The notes below the pieces were generated by a model. It ran no database searches. It saw only the letters and a list, made by a program, of their open reading frames with translations, and was not told the DNA's origin. The position numbers and the translations under genes were made by a program. 64,000 nt of DNA from CAYTGM01 sp964437365. GTDB taxonomy: Bacteria; Sumerlaeota; Sumerlaeia; SLMS01. Where the stretch lies: positions 45,662 through 109,661 of the forward strand of contig CAYTGM010000016.1 of assembly GCA_964437365.1 (NCBI GenBank). Direction: 5' to 3'. Positions 17,842 to 27,848 of this stretch are shown here, piece after piece. Positions within the stretch are counted from its first letter, which is position 1. Each line of letters begins with the position of its first letter.

Positions 17842-17870
17842 AATATAGCTATGGCAAGTGGTGTGCGCAA
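17842..17870 (-). promoter_or_regulatory. Possible sigma-70 promoter of the prepilin gene
   Basis: On the minus strand TTGCGC and TATATT are separated by 17 bases, with transcription expected to start about 28 bases before the ATG at 17807. The -10 and spacing are good; the -35 is partial. Confidence 0.35.
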
Positions 17871-18193
17871 ATTCGCTGAATATCAAGAAAATTGAGCGAT
17901 GCCCAGAATGGTCATCCCTCGCAAGTAGATTGCAATTTAGAATCTTCCGAGGTTCTGTTGTAAAGGGCTGATACTATTAGGCTTAGGGGGTATTTGCTTG
18001 GGTCGCAAATAAGTGAAAAAAGCCACACTACTCTTCCGGTCCAGAATCGCCTTTTCGTCTCTCTCCATCTTCTAGATGTGATCCTCGACAAGCTATATTT
18101 ATATCTTTGGGAGAAAATAAAGCTAAGGTATGTAGAATCAACGATATAAGCTCGCTACAATACATGTTTTAACTACAAGGAATGTTTATTGGG
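17871..18193. other. Intergenic region, prepilin to sigma-54 regulator
   Basis: About 320 bases holding the upstream region of the prepilin gene and the downstream region of the regulator gene. I see no gene, clear terminator or repeat here. Confidence 0.5.
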
Positions 18194-21031
18194 TTATTGG
18201 CTGTTCTTTTGGCGTTTCAAGCGCTGACTTAACGCCTGCTGCGATATTCCAAGAAGTTGAGAAGCCAGACTCTGATTTTCGCTCGCCCGAGCCAGGGCTT
18301 CCTGAATCAGCAACTCCGTTGCTTCCTTGATTGTCGGCAAGCGCTCATCAGAAAAACGAACGGGAACGGACTGAAGGGTTTCTCCATCGCCGTTTACAGA
18401 CCGCCTCTCTTCTTCCTGACTCTCGCGAATTCTCTCCTGGAAAACCTTCATAGACATCATTCTTGAGGTATGCTTGCTGACCGCATCGAAGACAATCGAC
18501 TGGAGTTCACGGACATTGCCAGGGAAATAATAAGTCTGCAGAAGATTATACAGTTCTTGAGGTACGGTGGGTTTCTTCTTTCCGAGGGATTCTGCTGCTC
18601 TCTCGATGAAGTGATCCAGAAGTGGAGGAATGTCTTCCGGGCGCTGGCGAAGTGGAGGTACGATAATCCGGTGAGTCTGTAACCTGTAGAATAGATCCTG
18701 TCTGAAGCGACCGTCCTTAATGACTTCATCCAGATCTTTGTTTGTTGCGACGATGATCCTGGCGGTTGACTGGCTGGGTTTGTCAGATCCGATCTGATAA
18801 AACTCACGCTCCTGCAGGAGTCTCAGGAGTTTCACCTGAGAGCTTGGGTTTAGATCACCGATCTCATCAAGAAAAAGTGTCCCTTCTCTTGCTGTCTCGA
18901 CAAGGCCTTTCCTCTCGGTGGCAGCCCCCGTAAATGATCCCCGCTTATGGCCAAATAATGTGTCAGTGAATATATCATCATCCAGGCCGGCAACATTGAC
19001 CGGAACAAACTCGCCTTCGCGTTCGCTGACTTCATGTACGGCACGTGCCATCATTTCCTTGCCAACACCTGTTTCACCCTGGATCAGTACGACCTGATCA
19101 CTCGGAGCAATAGACTCTATATACCGAAAAATCAGATGCATCTTATCATTCTTGGTAATGATATCAGTGAAGGCTGGATGTATATTCTCAGATTTTTGAA
19201 GGAGCTGTTTCTTAAGAAACTCATTCTCACTTTGGAGCTCTTTTACTTCTGAGGCCTGCTGTTCCCGGGCCTCCAGCTCCGTACGTTTTCTTACAGTGAT
19301 GTCCTGAATAATCCCTAATGACCCAATCACCTTTCCTGTGATCTCATCACGCAAGGGGATGGCACTATCTGTAATCCATTTCTCTTTTCCTGTCGGTGTA
19401 AAGACGCGGTGGTCCAGTCTATACTGCGAGACACGTCCCTCTATGAATGCTTCTTCATACTCTTCAAGGGTATTGAAGTCGCCCTTGCCAATCATTTCCG
19501 TTTCGTAAATCAGACGCACGAATTCATCTCTACTGAATTGTTCAGGTGATATTTCGAGGACATCTTCGATTCCTGAGCTGACAAAGTCATAGCCTCTGTC
19601 GCCGAGATAACGTCTATAAGTCACACCATCTGCGTTCTCGATTGCCTGTCTGTAGATTGCTTCTGACTTGGCCAGCCTTTCCTCAGCCTGGTGTCTTCTC
19701 GTTATATCGCGAAAGCTCCAGACGCGACCGTGAAAGGTGTCGTCCATTTTCTGCGGTTTAGAGTTACACTCCAGAATACGGCCATCTTTCAAATCGAGAA
19801 GCTCGGATGTTTCTGCGCCTTCGTTTCTCTCCAGGAGTCTGAAAGCTTCCTCAAACCGGTCAGGTATCACCAGAAGTGAAGAAATCAGCCTCCTTAAGTC
19901 TCTACCAGATCGATGATTTATATCCAGCATTCTTTGAGCTATCTGGTTGTGATCTACGATACGACCGTATATGTCTGTCACGATAATTCCATCTGTTGTT
20001 GCTTCCAATGTTGCTCTCAAAAGTGACAGTGCATTTTGGAGGTCTTGAGTCCTTTCGTTGATCATCTGTTCCAGTTGTTCCCTGGATCTCCTCAGTTCGA
20101 CCTCTGCCTTCTTGTTTGTTGTTATATCATGAGCAACTTGAAGGCATCCAATCTGTTGACCGTCCGGACCCCAGAAGGGTTCAATATGGCAGTGGAAGAC
20201 ACGCTCTCCAATACTCATTTCATAGCTTCCCGCGATCCCTTCTATTGCGAGATTGTGCTTGTCCAGAAGAGGCCCCCGAACCCGATATTTTTCTACAAAA
20301 TCATTGAGTGACGAGCCTCGAAGCCGATCAGCCTTGATAGACAGCGGTGAAAGACCTCTGCCTGAAACCATCGTGAACTCGAACTGATCATTTACTGTCC
20401 AGAGCACAGATGGAATCTGCTCCGAAACAAGTCGGAACAGTTCTTCACTCTGGCGCAGGGAATATTCGGCATAAGTTCGGTCAAGCGCACCACCACAGTA
20501 ATCTGCAAGGGATTGAAAAATGCGCAAGTGTTCCTCAGAATAAATATCTGGATCGTAACTCTGTATAGAAAGTATGGCCACTTTCTTTTCTCGACTTCTT
20601 ACTGGGGCAAAGAGCATTGATCGCGAAAACCGCCCTGTATCACCGAAGGGTGATGTCCCCATAACACGAAGTCGTTCCCAGTCATCTTCGCCAAAACGTT
20701 GGGCACCCTTTTCCAGAACGAGGCGTGTGATGGGAGAGGGAGCGGAGCCCTCAAATTCATTTCGGTATTCCTCCTGTTTGCCATCAACGGTATCAAAAGT
20801 CACAACGGAGTAAACCAGGTCCTCATCCTCAGAATAGAGATTCAGGTAAGCGGCATCCCACCCGAACATGGATTCTGCTTCTTCCAGCGCAATTCTGCCA
20901 ACTTCATAGGGCGACTTCGCTTCGGCGAATTTCTTCCCCAGTAACAAGAACGCATTCGTCAATTTATCTTGTAAGAGAGACTGTGAACGTTGCTGTTCAG
21001 ATGTGTTTTTTGCTTTTTTGAGGGATTTCAT
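18194..21031 (-). CDS. Sigma-54-dependent transcriptional regulator with GAF and multiple PAS sensor domains
   Basis: Nine hundred forty-five residues, cytoplasmic, with no membrane helix. Order: GAF-like sensor (about 20-190), PAS (190-310), coiled coil (310-345), PAS (345-450), PAS/PAC (455-590, ending GSLGIIQDITVRKR), short coiled coil, AAA+ sigma-54 interaction domain (about 630-865), Fis-type helix-turn-helix at the C-terminus (ASQLLGISQQALSQRLKR). Walker A is GETGVGKE and Walker B is LFLDEIGDL. The sigma-54 contact loop reads GSFTGA rather than GAFTGA, a known tolerated variant. No kinase or receiver domain is present, so it should sense a ligand or redox signal directly. Target promoters are unknown. 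Confidence 0.93.
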   Translation of the reverse strand: MKSLKKAKNTSEQQRSQSLLQDKLTNAFLLLGKKFAEAKSPYEVGRIALEEAESMFGWDAAYLNLYSEDEDLVYSVVTFDTVDGKQEEYRNEFEGSAPSPITRLVLEKGAQRFGEDDWERLRVMGTSPFGDTGRFSRSMLFAPVRSREKKVAILSIQSYDPDIYSEEHLRIFQSLADYCGGALDRTYAEYSLRQSEELFRLVSEQIPSVLWTVNDQFEFTMVSGRGLSPLSIKADRLRGSSLNDFVEKYRVRGPLLDKHNLAIEGIAGSYEMSIGERVFHCHIEPFWGPDGQQIGCLQVAHDITTNKKAEVELRRSREQLEQMINERTQDLQNALSLLRATLEATTDGIIVTDIYGRIVDHNQIAQRMLDINHRSGRDLRRLISSLLVIPDRFEEAFRLLERNEGAETSELLDLKDGRILECNSKPQKMDDTFHGRVWSFRDITRRHQAEERLAKSEAIYRQAIENADGVTYRRYLGDRGYDFVSSGIEDVLEISPEQFSRDEFVRLIYETEMIGKGDFNTLEEYEEAFIEGRVSQYRLDHRVFTPTGKEKWITDSAIPLRDEITGKVIGSLGIIQDITVRKRTELEAREQQASEVKELQSENEFLKKQLLQKSENIHPAFTDIITKNDKMHLIFRYIESIAPSDQVVLIQGETGVGKEMMARAVHEVSEREGEFVPVNVAGLDDDIFTDTLFGHKRGSFTGAATERKGLVETAREGTLFLDEIGDLNPSSQVKLLRLLQEREFYQIGSDKPSQSTARIIVATNKDLDEVIKDGRFRQDLFYRLQTHRIIVPPLRQRPEDIPPLLDHFIERAAESLGKKKPTVPQELYNLLQTYYFPGNVRELQSIVFDAVSKHTSRMMSMKVFQERIRESQEEERRSVNGDGETLQSVPVRFSDERLPTIKEATELLIQEALARASENQSLASQLLGISQQALSQRLKRQKNSQ

Positions 21032-21295
21032 GGGCCTTCGTATACTCCGTCTGGGAACATTCAGAACCCAAATGTAAAGAAAGGTTTATGGGGTTTGCAA
21101 TTGCTAATCTTAAGTCCTCCCCGAACTTACTGATGATGTTACACTTTTGTTGTAGGCCTTTGGGCCCTGTTTTCACACCATTATAAACCCAGCTTTATGA
21201 ACCGAAATACTTTCTCCCCTTTCTTTCTCTTGCCGCCAACTGAGAGAACACCTAAACCCACGGCCAGTTCCATTATACCTGACGTTGAGGATTCC

Positions 21296-21868
21296 ATGCA
21301 TCCGCTTCACGATCTGCCACCCGGGCCGAACCCTCCCTACGAAATCAACTGTATCGTTGAGATCCCAAAAGGCTCTCGCAATAAATACGAGCTGGAAAAA
21401 CACACAGGGATGTTTATGCTCGACCGAACTCTTTACTCTCCAATGATCTACCCTGGAGACTATGGGCTTGTTCCACAGACTCATTATGATGATGGCGATC
21501 CATTGGATGTCCTTATACTCGGTAATGAGCCCACGTTTACTGGATGCATCGTAGAGGTCAGACCCATTGGAATCTTTAGGATGCTAGATAAGGGCGATCA
21601 CGATGATAAGATCCTCTGCGTCCCCGTAGGTAATCCCTATTTCAAGACATTTCACGACTTAATTGACGTTCCACCTCACTTTCTTGAGGAGGTTGCGCAC
21701 TTTTTCACCGTCTACAAGGATCTGGAAGGTTCAAGGACACACCCACTCGGTTGGGAGTCGGTCGACGTCGCTCGAAAACAGATTATGCATTCAATTCGTC
21801 TCTACAAAGAACAAAAGCATAAGGAAAACCTCCAGGAAAAAATGAAGGACGCCGAGCCTGGACAGTAG
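21296..21868 (+). CDS. ppa: Inorganic pyrophosphatase (soluble, family I)
   Basis: About 190 residues from ATG 21296 (MHPLHDL), preferred because GAGG lies 5 bases upstream and the family begins here; the frame from 21197 adds 33 residues that look non-coding. The active-site signature DGDPLDVLIL fits the PROSITE family I pattern (D-x-D-x-x-D), preceded by IEIPKGSRNKYE-like and IYPGDYGLVPQT segments that supply metal ligands. It hydrolyses pyrophosphate to phosphate, pulling forward reactions such as the adenylation step of the Acs encoded earlier. Confidence 0.95.
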   Translation: MHPLHDLPPGPNPPYEINCIVEIPKGSRNKYELEKHTGMFMLDRTLYSPMIYPGDYGLVPQTHYDDGDPLDVLILGNEPTFTGCIVEVRPIGIFRMLDKGDHDDKILCVPVGNPYFKTFHDLIDVPPHFLEEVAHFFTVYKDLEGSRTHPLGWESVDVARKQIMHSIRLYKEQKHKENLQEKMKDAEPGQ

Positions 21869-21898
21869 ACAGTCGCTCTTTCACCACCATCCTTCAAA

Positions 21899-24898
21899 CT
21901 ATTCTGCAGCATCACCTGAAGAAATCGAAGGAGCATCATCAGTTTCTTTGTGAGCGGCCTTCTCCAAAGCCTTCTGGACTTTCGCATAACATACTGCGGA
22001 AATAACCATTACGACTCCAAGTCCACAAAAGGCGCCGACCTTCGCCATTGTATCCTGTCCCTCAAGGTCGATGAGCAGGAGTCGAATTGATGCCAGCAGA
22101 AATACACCCATGCCAAAATATCGAATCACCTGGTCTTTCAAAATGAAACCGTAGATTAGTAGCGAAAGAGCCAGAAAGGCCCAGCTTACCGTCACCATCC
22201 AGGTTGTATAGCTCGATAGATGAGTTAAAAGAACCATCAGGGAAAAGAGTGACGCCGCAATGATCCCCCTTCGAGGTAGGGAAGAGTAATTGATTCCCTT
22301 GATGAAGAGATTCTCTGCGACACTTCCCTCTCGGGTAGCGTAGTTCCTGTAAGTCAGTGTTATCGCTCCTGAAGCGACAACAAGGATCGAAACTACCGTC
22401 GTCCAGAGGGACTCACTTTCCTCAAGGCTTCGGAAGCCAAGAAAAATACTTACAACCCCAAAAAGGAGTCCACAAAAGGCCATTGAGGAATATACCTTTA
22501 AACGATTGCTGAGGAGAAACCAGCCCGTCACTGCGACCAGAGCATAGACAAAGCTAAGATGACTCACTCGAAGAAAAGACATCAGAGAAAGCGTGAGTAG
22601 GAGGGGTCCCATCAGGACTGACAAGACACCAAGAAGATCCTTCTGCTGACTATACATTGCCCGGTAAATCAGTATCCCCCCCATAATCAGCGCATAGATG
22701 CCCGACGGAAGTAATCGATCTGTTGAATCGACAAATGCAATGACGGGATAACTCAATACGGCCAGCATACAGCCTGATATAATCCAGAGAGAATGTCCGA
22801 AGGGTTTCTCTTCCTTCACGCGGTTGCAGAGACGATCACCAAGGAAAATGGCCGATGACTTCCACTGCTGGAAGCCTTTCCCCGCCACCAGCAAACCCAT
22901 CAGAAGAATAAAGATGACAGGAGAGATAAAATCCAGTGACTGATGAAGAAAGAAGACCAGGATCAAGGTAACAAGACTACTCAAAAGGACGCCAAAGCCC
23001 GATATATAGATGCGATAAGGTGCGTTGAAAAAAAACTTACGACCAAATTCGAGGCTAGAAACAAGGATGATGAAAAGGACCGCGTACAATAAGGTGGGTC
23101 CCATCGCTGGGCCGCCTCCGACTGGTCCAAGAAGGATCATGGCAACAACAAAGGGAACAAGGCTACAGATCCAGGATCGAGCTGAAAGCAGCGTGAAAAG
23201 AGTAATCATTATGGCTGCAAGGCCAAGATAGATATTCCCTGATGACGGATCTGAGACCTTGGAAAGCTTCACGATGAGGGTTGCTAAGATCCCGAACCCA
23301 ATCAGGGCCTTAGCCTGTTCTCCGAACAGCTCAAGGACGGAAAGGATACTTTGTCTTTCTCCTTCTCCTTCAGCTTCTGTTCTCCACACATATTTCCAGT
23401 CGAGTGTTGCCAGCAGTAAAAGCAGGGGAGTTAAGAGAGAAGTGACTGTTGGACTTTTTGCGCCGGTTAAGACCGGTAGAAAATAAAAAGAAGAAAACAT
23501 GGCTGGAAAGATCGCCAAAATACGGAACGAACGGATGCGTGGATTCATACCGGAAATGACGGCGATTATCAGAACCTGTATAGAAAAGAAGAGACTCTCC
23601 GCCAGACCTTCAAGGTAGGCGAGGAACCCAAGAGTTATTAAGGAAAAACCAATGACTCCATGTGCAAGAGTCAGGTTTCTTTTCGCATAGACAGGAATCA
23701 AAAATCTGGCAGATTCCAGACCCCCGATCCAGAAAAGCATCCACTCAATGGACTTCCATTCCTTCGCAAGGAAACAGAGCCCCAGAGAAAGTGAGATAAA
23801 GAGAAGACTGTTCAGAATAGAATAAGAATTTGAATAGACAAACATCCATCGGGGGAGCTCGGGAGCAACGCCAGGCTTCTCCCCATTATCCTCATCTCCC
23901 TTCCACTCTTCATCTTCCTCCATCAAGGCATATGCTCCGGCATAGACAAGGTGGATCACTGAGAAAACAATCGCAAAAGTCGTATAACTGGCAATGATGG
24001 TTGATTGGCTTTCGAACAGAAGAAAGCAGCCCATGGCGGCATAGTTCGCAAGCATCGCGAAAGTTGTAAGCCTGATCCATTGATTAGACCAGAGTAGAAT
24101 AGCGTTGATCACGGAAATTATCAGAAGAGAGATAAGAGCTGACTGACCATTTTGACTGATCAGAATCAAGCTGACGATGAATCCGAGAAAGACCGCGTAT
24201 AGGGCCGACATCTCAGACTTCCATCTTTGCGCCAAATAAAGTACGCACCCAGAAGAGGCAAACATGCACAATACTGCGGGTAAAATGGAGCCAAATACTT
24301 TCATTGGCTGTATATAATGACTTGCAAAGGATGTCAGATAGAGAAGAGAAATGCCGATGATGATAATATTGCGCCCGGTCCATCGGTAGAAACGTGTTAA
24401 GTAAGCTCCAAAGCCAATGAAGCAGAATGAAGCAAGAGAAGAAAGAATTACACGCCACTGAGGAGTTAACTTTGGCTGAATCAAACTTGCAAAATAACCC
24501 GCACCGATGAGAAGAAACAGACCCCCGAGCCACAAAAGAAAGCGAGTGCCCAGAAAGAACTCCCAGTTTATTTCGCTCCACCAATCCTTTTTTTCAGCCG
24601 TCGAATGAGAAATGTGGTGCTGTTCAACGGCGGGAGCCGGCGGTTGAACTCTTGCCTTAACACGATCAACTGTTGGCTCTTCGATAGATCGAGCGACCGC
24701 CTGATCTACTGCTTCCTTCGGCTCTTGAGTAAGCTCTTCAATCTTCAAATAGGGAGGCGTGTCTTCTGATATTTCGGTCAATACAGGAGCTTTGCTTCCT
24801 CCAACTTCCTCCGACTGTGTCCCTTCCAGCTCATTGAGACGACGTTCGCAGGCCTCGAGGCGACGCAATATATCATTGATGACTGACGAGTTTTCCAT
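21899..24898 (-). CDS. DUF2339 polytopic membrane protein
   Basis: Nine hundred ninety-nine residues. A short N-terminal coiled coil (ILRRLEACERRLNELEG) and an acidic/Pro-rich linker (to about 100) lead into roughly 25 or more hydrophobic helices. The segment WWSEINWEFFLGTRFLLWLGGLFLLIGAGYF at about 105-135 is the DUF2339 entry motif, shortened here to key positions E..LG.R.LLW.G...L..G. DUF2339 proteins are huge integral membrane proteins of unknown role in many Gram-negative bacteria. The gene is alone, convergent with ppa. Confidence 0.87.
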   Translation of the reverse strand: MENSSVINDILRRLEACERRLNELEGTQSEEVGGSKAPVLTEISEDTPPYLKIEELTQEPKEAVDQAVARSIEEPTVDRVKARVQPPAPAVEQHHISHSTAEKKDWWSEINWEFFLGTRFLLWLGGLFLLIGAGYFASLIQPKLTPQWRVILSSLASFCFIGFGAYLTRFYRWTGRNIIIIGISLLYLTSFASHYIQPMKVFGSILPAVLCMFASSGCVLYLAQRWKSEMSALYAVFLGFIVSLILISQNGQSALISLLIISVINAILLWSNQWIRLTTFAMLANYAAMGCFLLFESQSTIIASYTTFAIVFSVIHLVYAGAYALMEEDEEWKGDEDNGEKPGVAPELPRWMFVYSNSYSILNSLLFISLSLGLCFLAKEWKSIEWMLFWIGGLESARFLIPVYAKRNLTLAHGVIGFSLITLGFLAYLEGLAESLFFSIQVLIIAVISGMNPRIRSFRILAIFPAMFSSFYFLPVLTGAKSPTVTSLLTPLLLLLATLDWKYVWRTEAEGEGERQSILSVLELFGEQAKALIGFGILATLIVKLSKVSDPSSGNIYLGLAAIMITLFTLLSARSWICSLVPFVVAMILLGPVGGGPAMGPTLLYAVLFIILVSSLEFGRKFFFNAPYRIYISGFGVLLSSLVTLILVFFLHQSLDFISPVIFILLMGLLVAGKGFQQWKSSAIFLGDRLCNRVKEEKPFGHSLWIISGCMLAVLSYPVIAFVDSTDRLLPSGIYALIMGGILIYRAMYSQQKDLLGVLSVLMGPLLLTLSLMSFLRVSHLSFVYALVAVTGWFLLSNRLKVYSSMAFCGLLFGVVSIFLGFRSLEESESLWTTVVSILVVASGAITLTYRNYATREGSVAENLFIKGINYSSLPRRGIIAASLFSLMVLLTHLSSYTTWMVTVSWAFLALSLLIYGFILKDQVIRYFGMGVFLLASIRLLLIDLEGQDTMAKVGAFCGLGVVMVISAVCYAKVQKALEKAAHKETDDAPSISSGDAAE

Positions 24899-25279
24899 GA
24901 GGTCAACCCTCTCCTTTCATGCTGCTCATACACCTTCGATGGAAGATAACAAAGCAAGAGGGTGGATCGTCAAGGAAAAGTAATTATTTGTTTATTAATA
25001 AACAAAACTACATGAATCACGAAACTGCTCCCGCCAATGAATCCTCACCGAGATCACCTCAGTCACGAAGCAAAGGATTCGCTGAACTTGAAGTCCAGAC
25101 CGCGACAGCGATCAGCCGAAGTCTCGCTGATGACACCAGCAATGATAATAGAATGAATGGTGCGACCCATGTCCAAATGCGATCTTGAACAGGAGCACCG
25201 GTATTGGCTGACCACAATAGGATGCAGGGCTTTGAAAGAAAACCCTGTGTGATCGCGAAGATCTGGTAAAAAGAAAGAA
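24899..25279. other. Intergenic region between DUF2339 gene and the efp terminator
   Basis: No confident gene. A plus-strand 58-codon frame (25012-25188) has no ribosome binding site. A minus-strand frame (25059-25313) reads as a membrane-like peptide (WTWVAPFILLSLLVSSARL) but has no ATG or GTG at a useful position and runs through the efp terminator. Either could be decayed sequence. Confidence 0.4.
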
Positions 25280-25306
25280 GAGCGGTCAGTGGTTTGCTGA
25301 CCGCTC
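25280..25306 (-). terminator. Terminator of efp
   Basis: A perfect 10-bp stem (GAGCGGTCAG / CTGACCGCTC) with a 7-base loop is followed on the minus strand by TTCTTTCTTTTT. A second small palindrome (TTGGGCGA/TCGCCCAA) lies between it and the stop codon. Confidence 0.9.
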
Positions 25307-25346
25307 GTGAAATTTACTCTGATTGGGCGAATCGCCCAAGATAGAA

Positions 25347-25916
25347 TCAGGCTCTTTCTACGTATGAAGCATCATCTGTTGAGACGCGAACTTTCTCGCC
25401 AGTCTTGATGAAGGAAGGAACCTGAATAACCAGGCCTGTTTCCAGGGTAGCATCTTTTTGTACGTTGCCACTGGTATTTCCACGGGCAACATCATCCATC
25501 GTTTCCGTTATTGTGAAAACCATCTTTGCTGGGAGGTCGAGTCCAACAGGCTTCTGGTTCCAGAAAGACATAATGACTTCTGCTTCAGGAATCAGGAACT
25601 TCGCCTGCATTCCAAGGAAATCCTCATCCAGCATGATCTGATCATAGGTTGTGAGGTCCATGAAATGGTATCCGTCCTGATCATCATAAAGGAATTGGAC
25701 AGTTCTTTGTTCAAACTCAGCAACTTCCGGGTGGTCACTGGCTCCCTTGAAGGTTTTTTCAATCACGTTTCCACCGTCATAGGTTTTGAGCTTAACCGTA
25801 GTAGAAGGCTGTCCCTTTCCTGGTGTTCTGTGATCAAAAGAGGTGACCAGGTAGAGCTTGCCGTCCATGACGATCTTCATTCCCGGGCGCAGACGTATTG
25901 GGTCGATCGTTGCCAT
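25347..25916 (-). CDS. efp: Translation elongation factor P
   Basis: A 189-residue, three-domain EF-P of standard length. The tip of domain I reads TPGKGQ with Lys34, the position that is beta-lysylated by EpmA in many bacteria (or otherwise modified). The C-terminal OB domain ends ETGLVIQVPSFIKTGEKVRVSTDDASYVERA-like; key family residues are the V-P-x-F-I-x-x-G-E segment. EF-P relieves ribosome stalling at polyproline, useful here given the Pro-rich linkers in several proteins of this window. No epmA/epmB is in the window. AAGGA lies just upstream of the ATG. Confidence 0.97.
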   Translation of the reverse strand: MATIDPIRLRPGMKIVMDGKLYLVTSFDHRTPGKGQPSTTVKLKTYDGGNVIEKTFKGASDHPEVAEFEQRTVQFLYDDQDGYHFMDLTTYDQIMLDEDFLGMQAKFLIPEAEVIMSFWNQKPVGLDLPAKMVFTITETMDDVARGNTSGNVQKDATLETGLVIQVPSFIKTGEKVRVSTDDASYVERA

Positions 25917-26016
25917 ATTTTCTAAATCCTTACTGGAGATTTCAAGTCAGTCATTGGGTCTTAACCAGGACCGGCGGAGACGTTGTGGAAAACTCCTCCC
26001 TCCGTCAAGCACGACC

Positions 26017-27684
26017 TTAGTCGCGATCAATTTCTTCTATATCGTAATAGCCTTGAATGCCGGCTCGAGAAACGCCTGAGACTGCTACGATACTGATTGG
26101 ATCGCCTTCGACGACTTTTTCTTCCGTATCAAGGCCCTGGTTAGAGGACGTTGTAACAACGCTCTTCTCTACAAGAGGGACCGTTACAGAACGCTGAAGA
26201 CCTGGGATCACCATGTGCTCCCAGCTGTTCCCACGCTTAATCTGGACAACCCATGACTGGATACTCTCGCGACCCGTATAAGACCAGTTAATGGCGATAC
26301 GATTCTGATCCCATTCAACCGAAGGGAGGATCTTTGGTTTTGGGGGGCGGGTTGTGCTGATCCAGGGAGAGGCCGGGATGATTGCCTGTTCCGTATAGAC
26401 AGTTTCCATAAGGCGATCCATTAGCTCGTCATTATTCTGAAGAGCTTTCATGCTGAAATGAACATGCCCGCTGGCTCCATCTATTCCGCGTGCCAGAAGG
26501 ATCTGGCTGACAATTTCTTCTACATCGTAAGCGTCGTTAGACTTGCTTCCATACTTGCTTGTATAGAGTCCGGGCCAAAGGTTTCTTTCTTTCGGATTAT
26601 TGGCCGCCCACCAGCCAAGTAGAAGCGCGTAACTCTGAGGGATCTGATTGATCGGCCAGTAGAGCTGTGGTGTATAGTAGTCAACCCAGCCTTCCTTCAG
26701 CCATTTCTCTGCATCTGCATAGAGAGTTGCATACTGGTCAAACCCCTGGATCTCACGAGGCTTTCCGGGGCGAGCAATACCGAAGGGACTAATACCCAGC
26801 TTAACATGGGGCTTTGAGACCTTGATTTCAAGGTACAGGCGCTCGATGAAGTCATCAACACCTTTGCGTCGGAAATCCGCAAGAGAGAGCTCGCCGCCTG
26901 CTGCCTGATATTCAGCATATGTATCAGCGTCAGGAAAATCCTCACCATCATTGTAAGAAGGATAAGGGTAGAAATAATCATCAAAGTGAACACCGTCTAT
27001 ATCATAACGCGTGACGACATCCATGACGACAGCGATTGAGTGGTCCTGCACTTCCTTCTTCGCTGGGTCGAGCCAGTAGTATCCGTTATCTCCCAGTTGC
27101 TTAGCGAGGCCTGGGCGCGTCTTCACGATTGAATCATCAGAAAGACCTGATTTGTTGGAAGGGTGATTCGCACGGTAGGGATTGAACCAACAGTGAAGCT
27201 CCAGTCCACGAAGATGTGATTCTCTTACCCAGAACTCAAGAGGGTCGTAGTAGGGGGAAGGTGCCTGACCCATCTTGCCAGTCAGATAGTAAGACCATGG
27301 TTCAAGGTTCGAATCGTAGAGAGCATCTGCCTGGGGACGAACTTGAAAGACAATCGCGTTCATATTCGACTCAACGGCTTTGTCGAGAATCGCTCGTGCC
27401 TCGGCCTTCTGTTGCTCTGTGCTGAGTCCTGGTTCTGATGGCCAGTCGATGTTTGCTACTGTTGCAACCCAGGCTGCTCGAAATTCACGAGGGACTTCTG
27501 GGAGGTCCGAGCCCGCGGGAGCTTTATAGTACTCCGAATAATCTGGTGTTGGGCCAATTTCGATCGGCAGACGATTCTTCTGCCCGCAGGACGAAATCAG
27601 CAATAAAGCGGAAAAAACAGATGCGACCAGAGTTTTGACTCCAAGAGTCGACCTCTGGGCAACTTTTTCTATTTCGTTTTTCAT
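26017..27684 (-). CDS. GHL10-type (DUF187) family lipoprotein glycosidase
   Basis: A 555-residue exported protein. The N-terminal segment ends LLISSC, a lipobox, so it is probably a lipoprotein. From residue ~65 it matches the glycosyl-hydrolase-like 10 family: REFRAAWVATVANIDWPS, then AIVFQVRPQADALY, GLELHCWFNPYRA and YDIDGVHFDDYFYPYP near residue 230, and VDYYTPQLYWP. The C-terminal ~110 residues look like a fibronectin-III/Ig-like domain. GHL10 enzymes are linked to cell-wall or exopolysaccharide turnover. A decayed relative lies about 7 kb away (34531-34839). Confidence 0.9.
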   Translation of the reverse strand: MKNEIEKVAQRSTLGVKTLVASVFSALLLISSCGQKNRLPIEIGPTPDYSEYYKAPAGSDLPEVPREFRAAWVATVANIDWPSEPGLSTEQQKAEARAILDKAVESNMNAIVFQVRPQADALYDSNLEPWSYYLTGKMGQAPSPYYDPLEFWVRESHLRGLELHCWFNPYRANHPSNKSGLSDDSIVKTRPGLAKQLGDNGYYWLDPAKKEVQDHSIAVVMDVVTRYDIDGVHFDDYFYPYPSYNDGEDFPDADTYAEYQAAGGELSLADFRRKGVDDFIERLYLEIKVSKPHVKLGISPFGIARPGKPREIQGFDQYATLYADAEKWLKEGWVDYYTPQLYWPINQIPQSYALLLGWWAANNPKERNLWPGLYTSKYGSKSNDAYDVEEIVSQILLARGIDGASGHVHFSMKALQNNDELMDRLMETVYTEQAIIPASPWISTTRPPKPKILPSVEWDQNRIAINWSYTGRESIQSWVVQIKRGNSWEHMVIPGLQRSVTVPLVEKSVVTTSSNQGLDTEEKVVEGDPISIVAVSGVSRAGIQGYYDIEEIDRD

Positions 27685-27762
27685 ATAATACCTCTCTCAG
27701 GAATTTACTGACTTTTCATCAGGATGAGGAGCAGGAAGCAAGTGTAGAAGGGGGAAGGGGAT

Positions 27763-27790
27763 AAAAAAATGCCCCATTTTTCATGGGGCA
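27763..27790 (-). terminator. Terminator of the TPR-like gene
   Basis: Stem TGCCCCAT / ATGGGGCA with a 5-base loop is followed on the minus strand by TTTTTTTAT, 59 bases beyond the stop codon at 27849. Confidence 0.9.
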
Positions 27791-27848
27791 ACATCTGCGG
27801 GGGAATGAATCCTGGATAAAGAGAATCCATGTATAGATAATAAATATT

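Noticed and set aside
17851..17867. TGGCA..TGC pattern resembling a sigma-54 promoter
   Set aside because: It points away from the prepilin gene, the -12 box is weak, and no plus-strand gene follows.
18194..21031. Hybrid histidine kinase
   Set aside because: It has PAS and GAF domains but no H-box, HATPase or receiver; an AAA+ sigma-54 module and Fis-type helix-turn-helix follow instead.
25012..25188. Plus-strand 58-codon frame as a gene
   Set aside because: No ribosome binding site, and no recognisable pattern.
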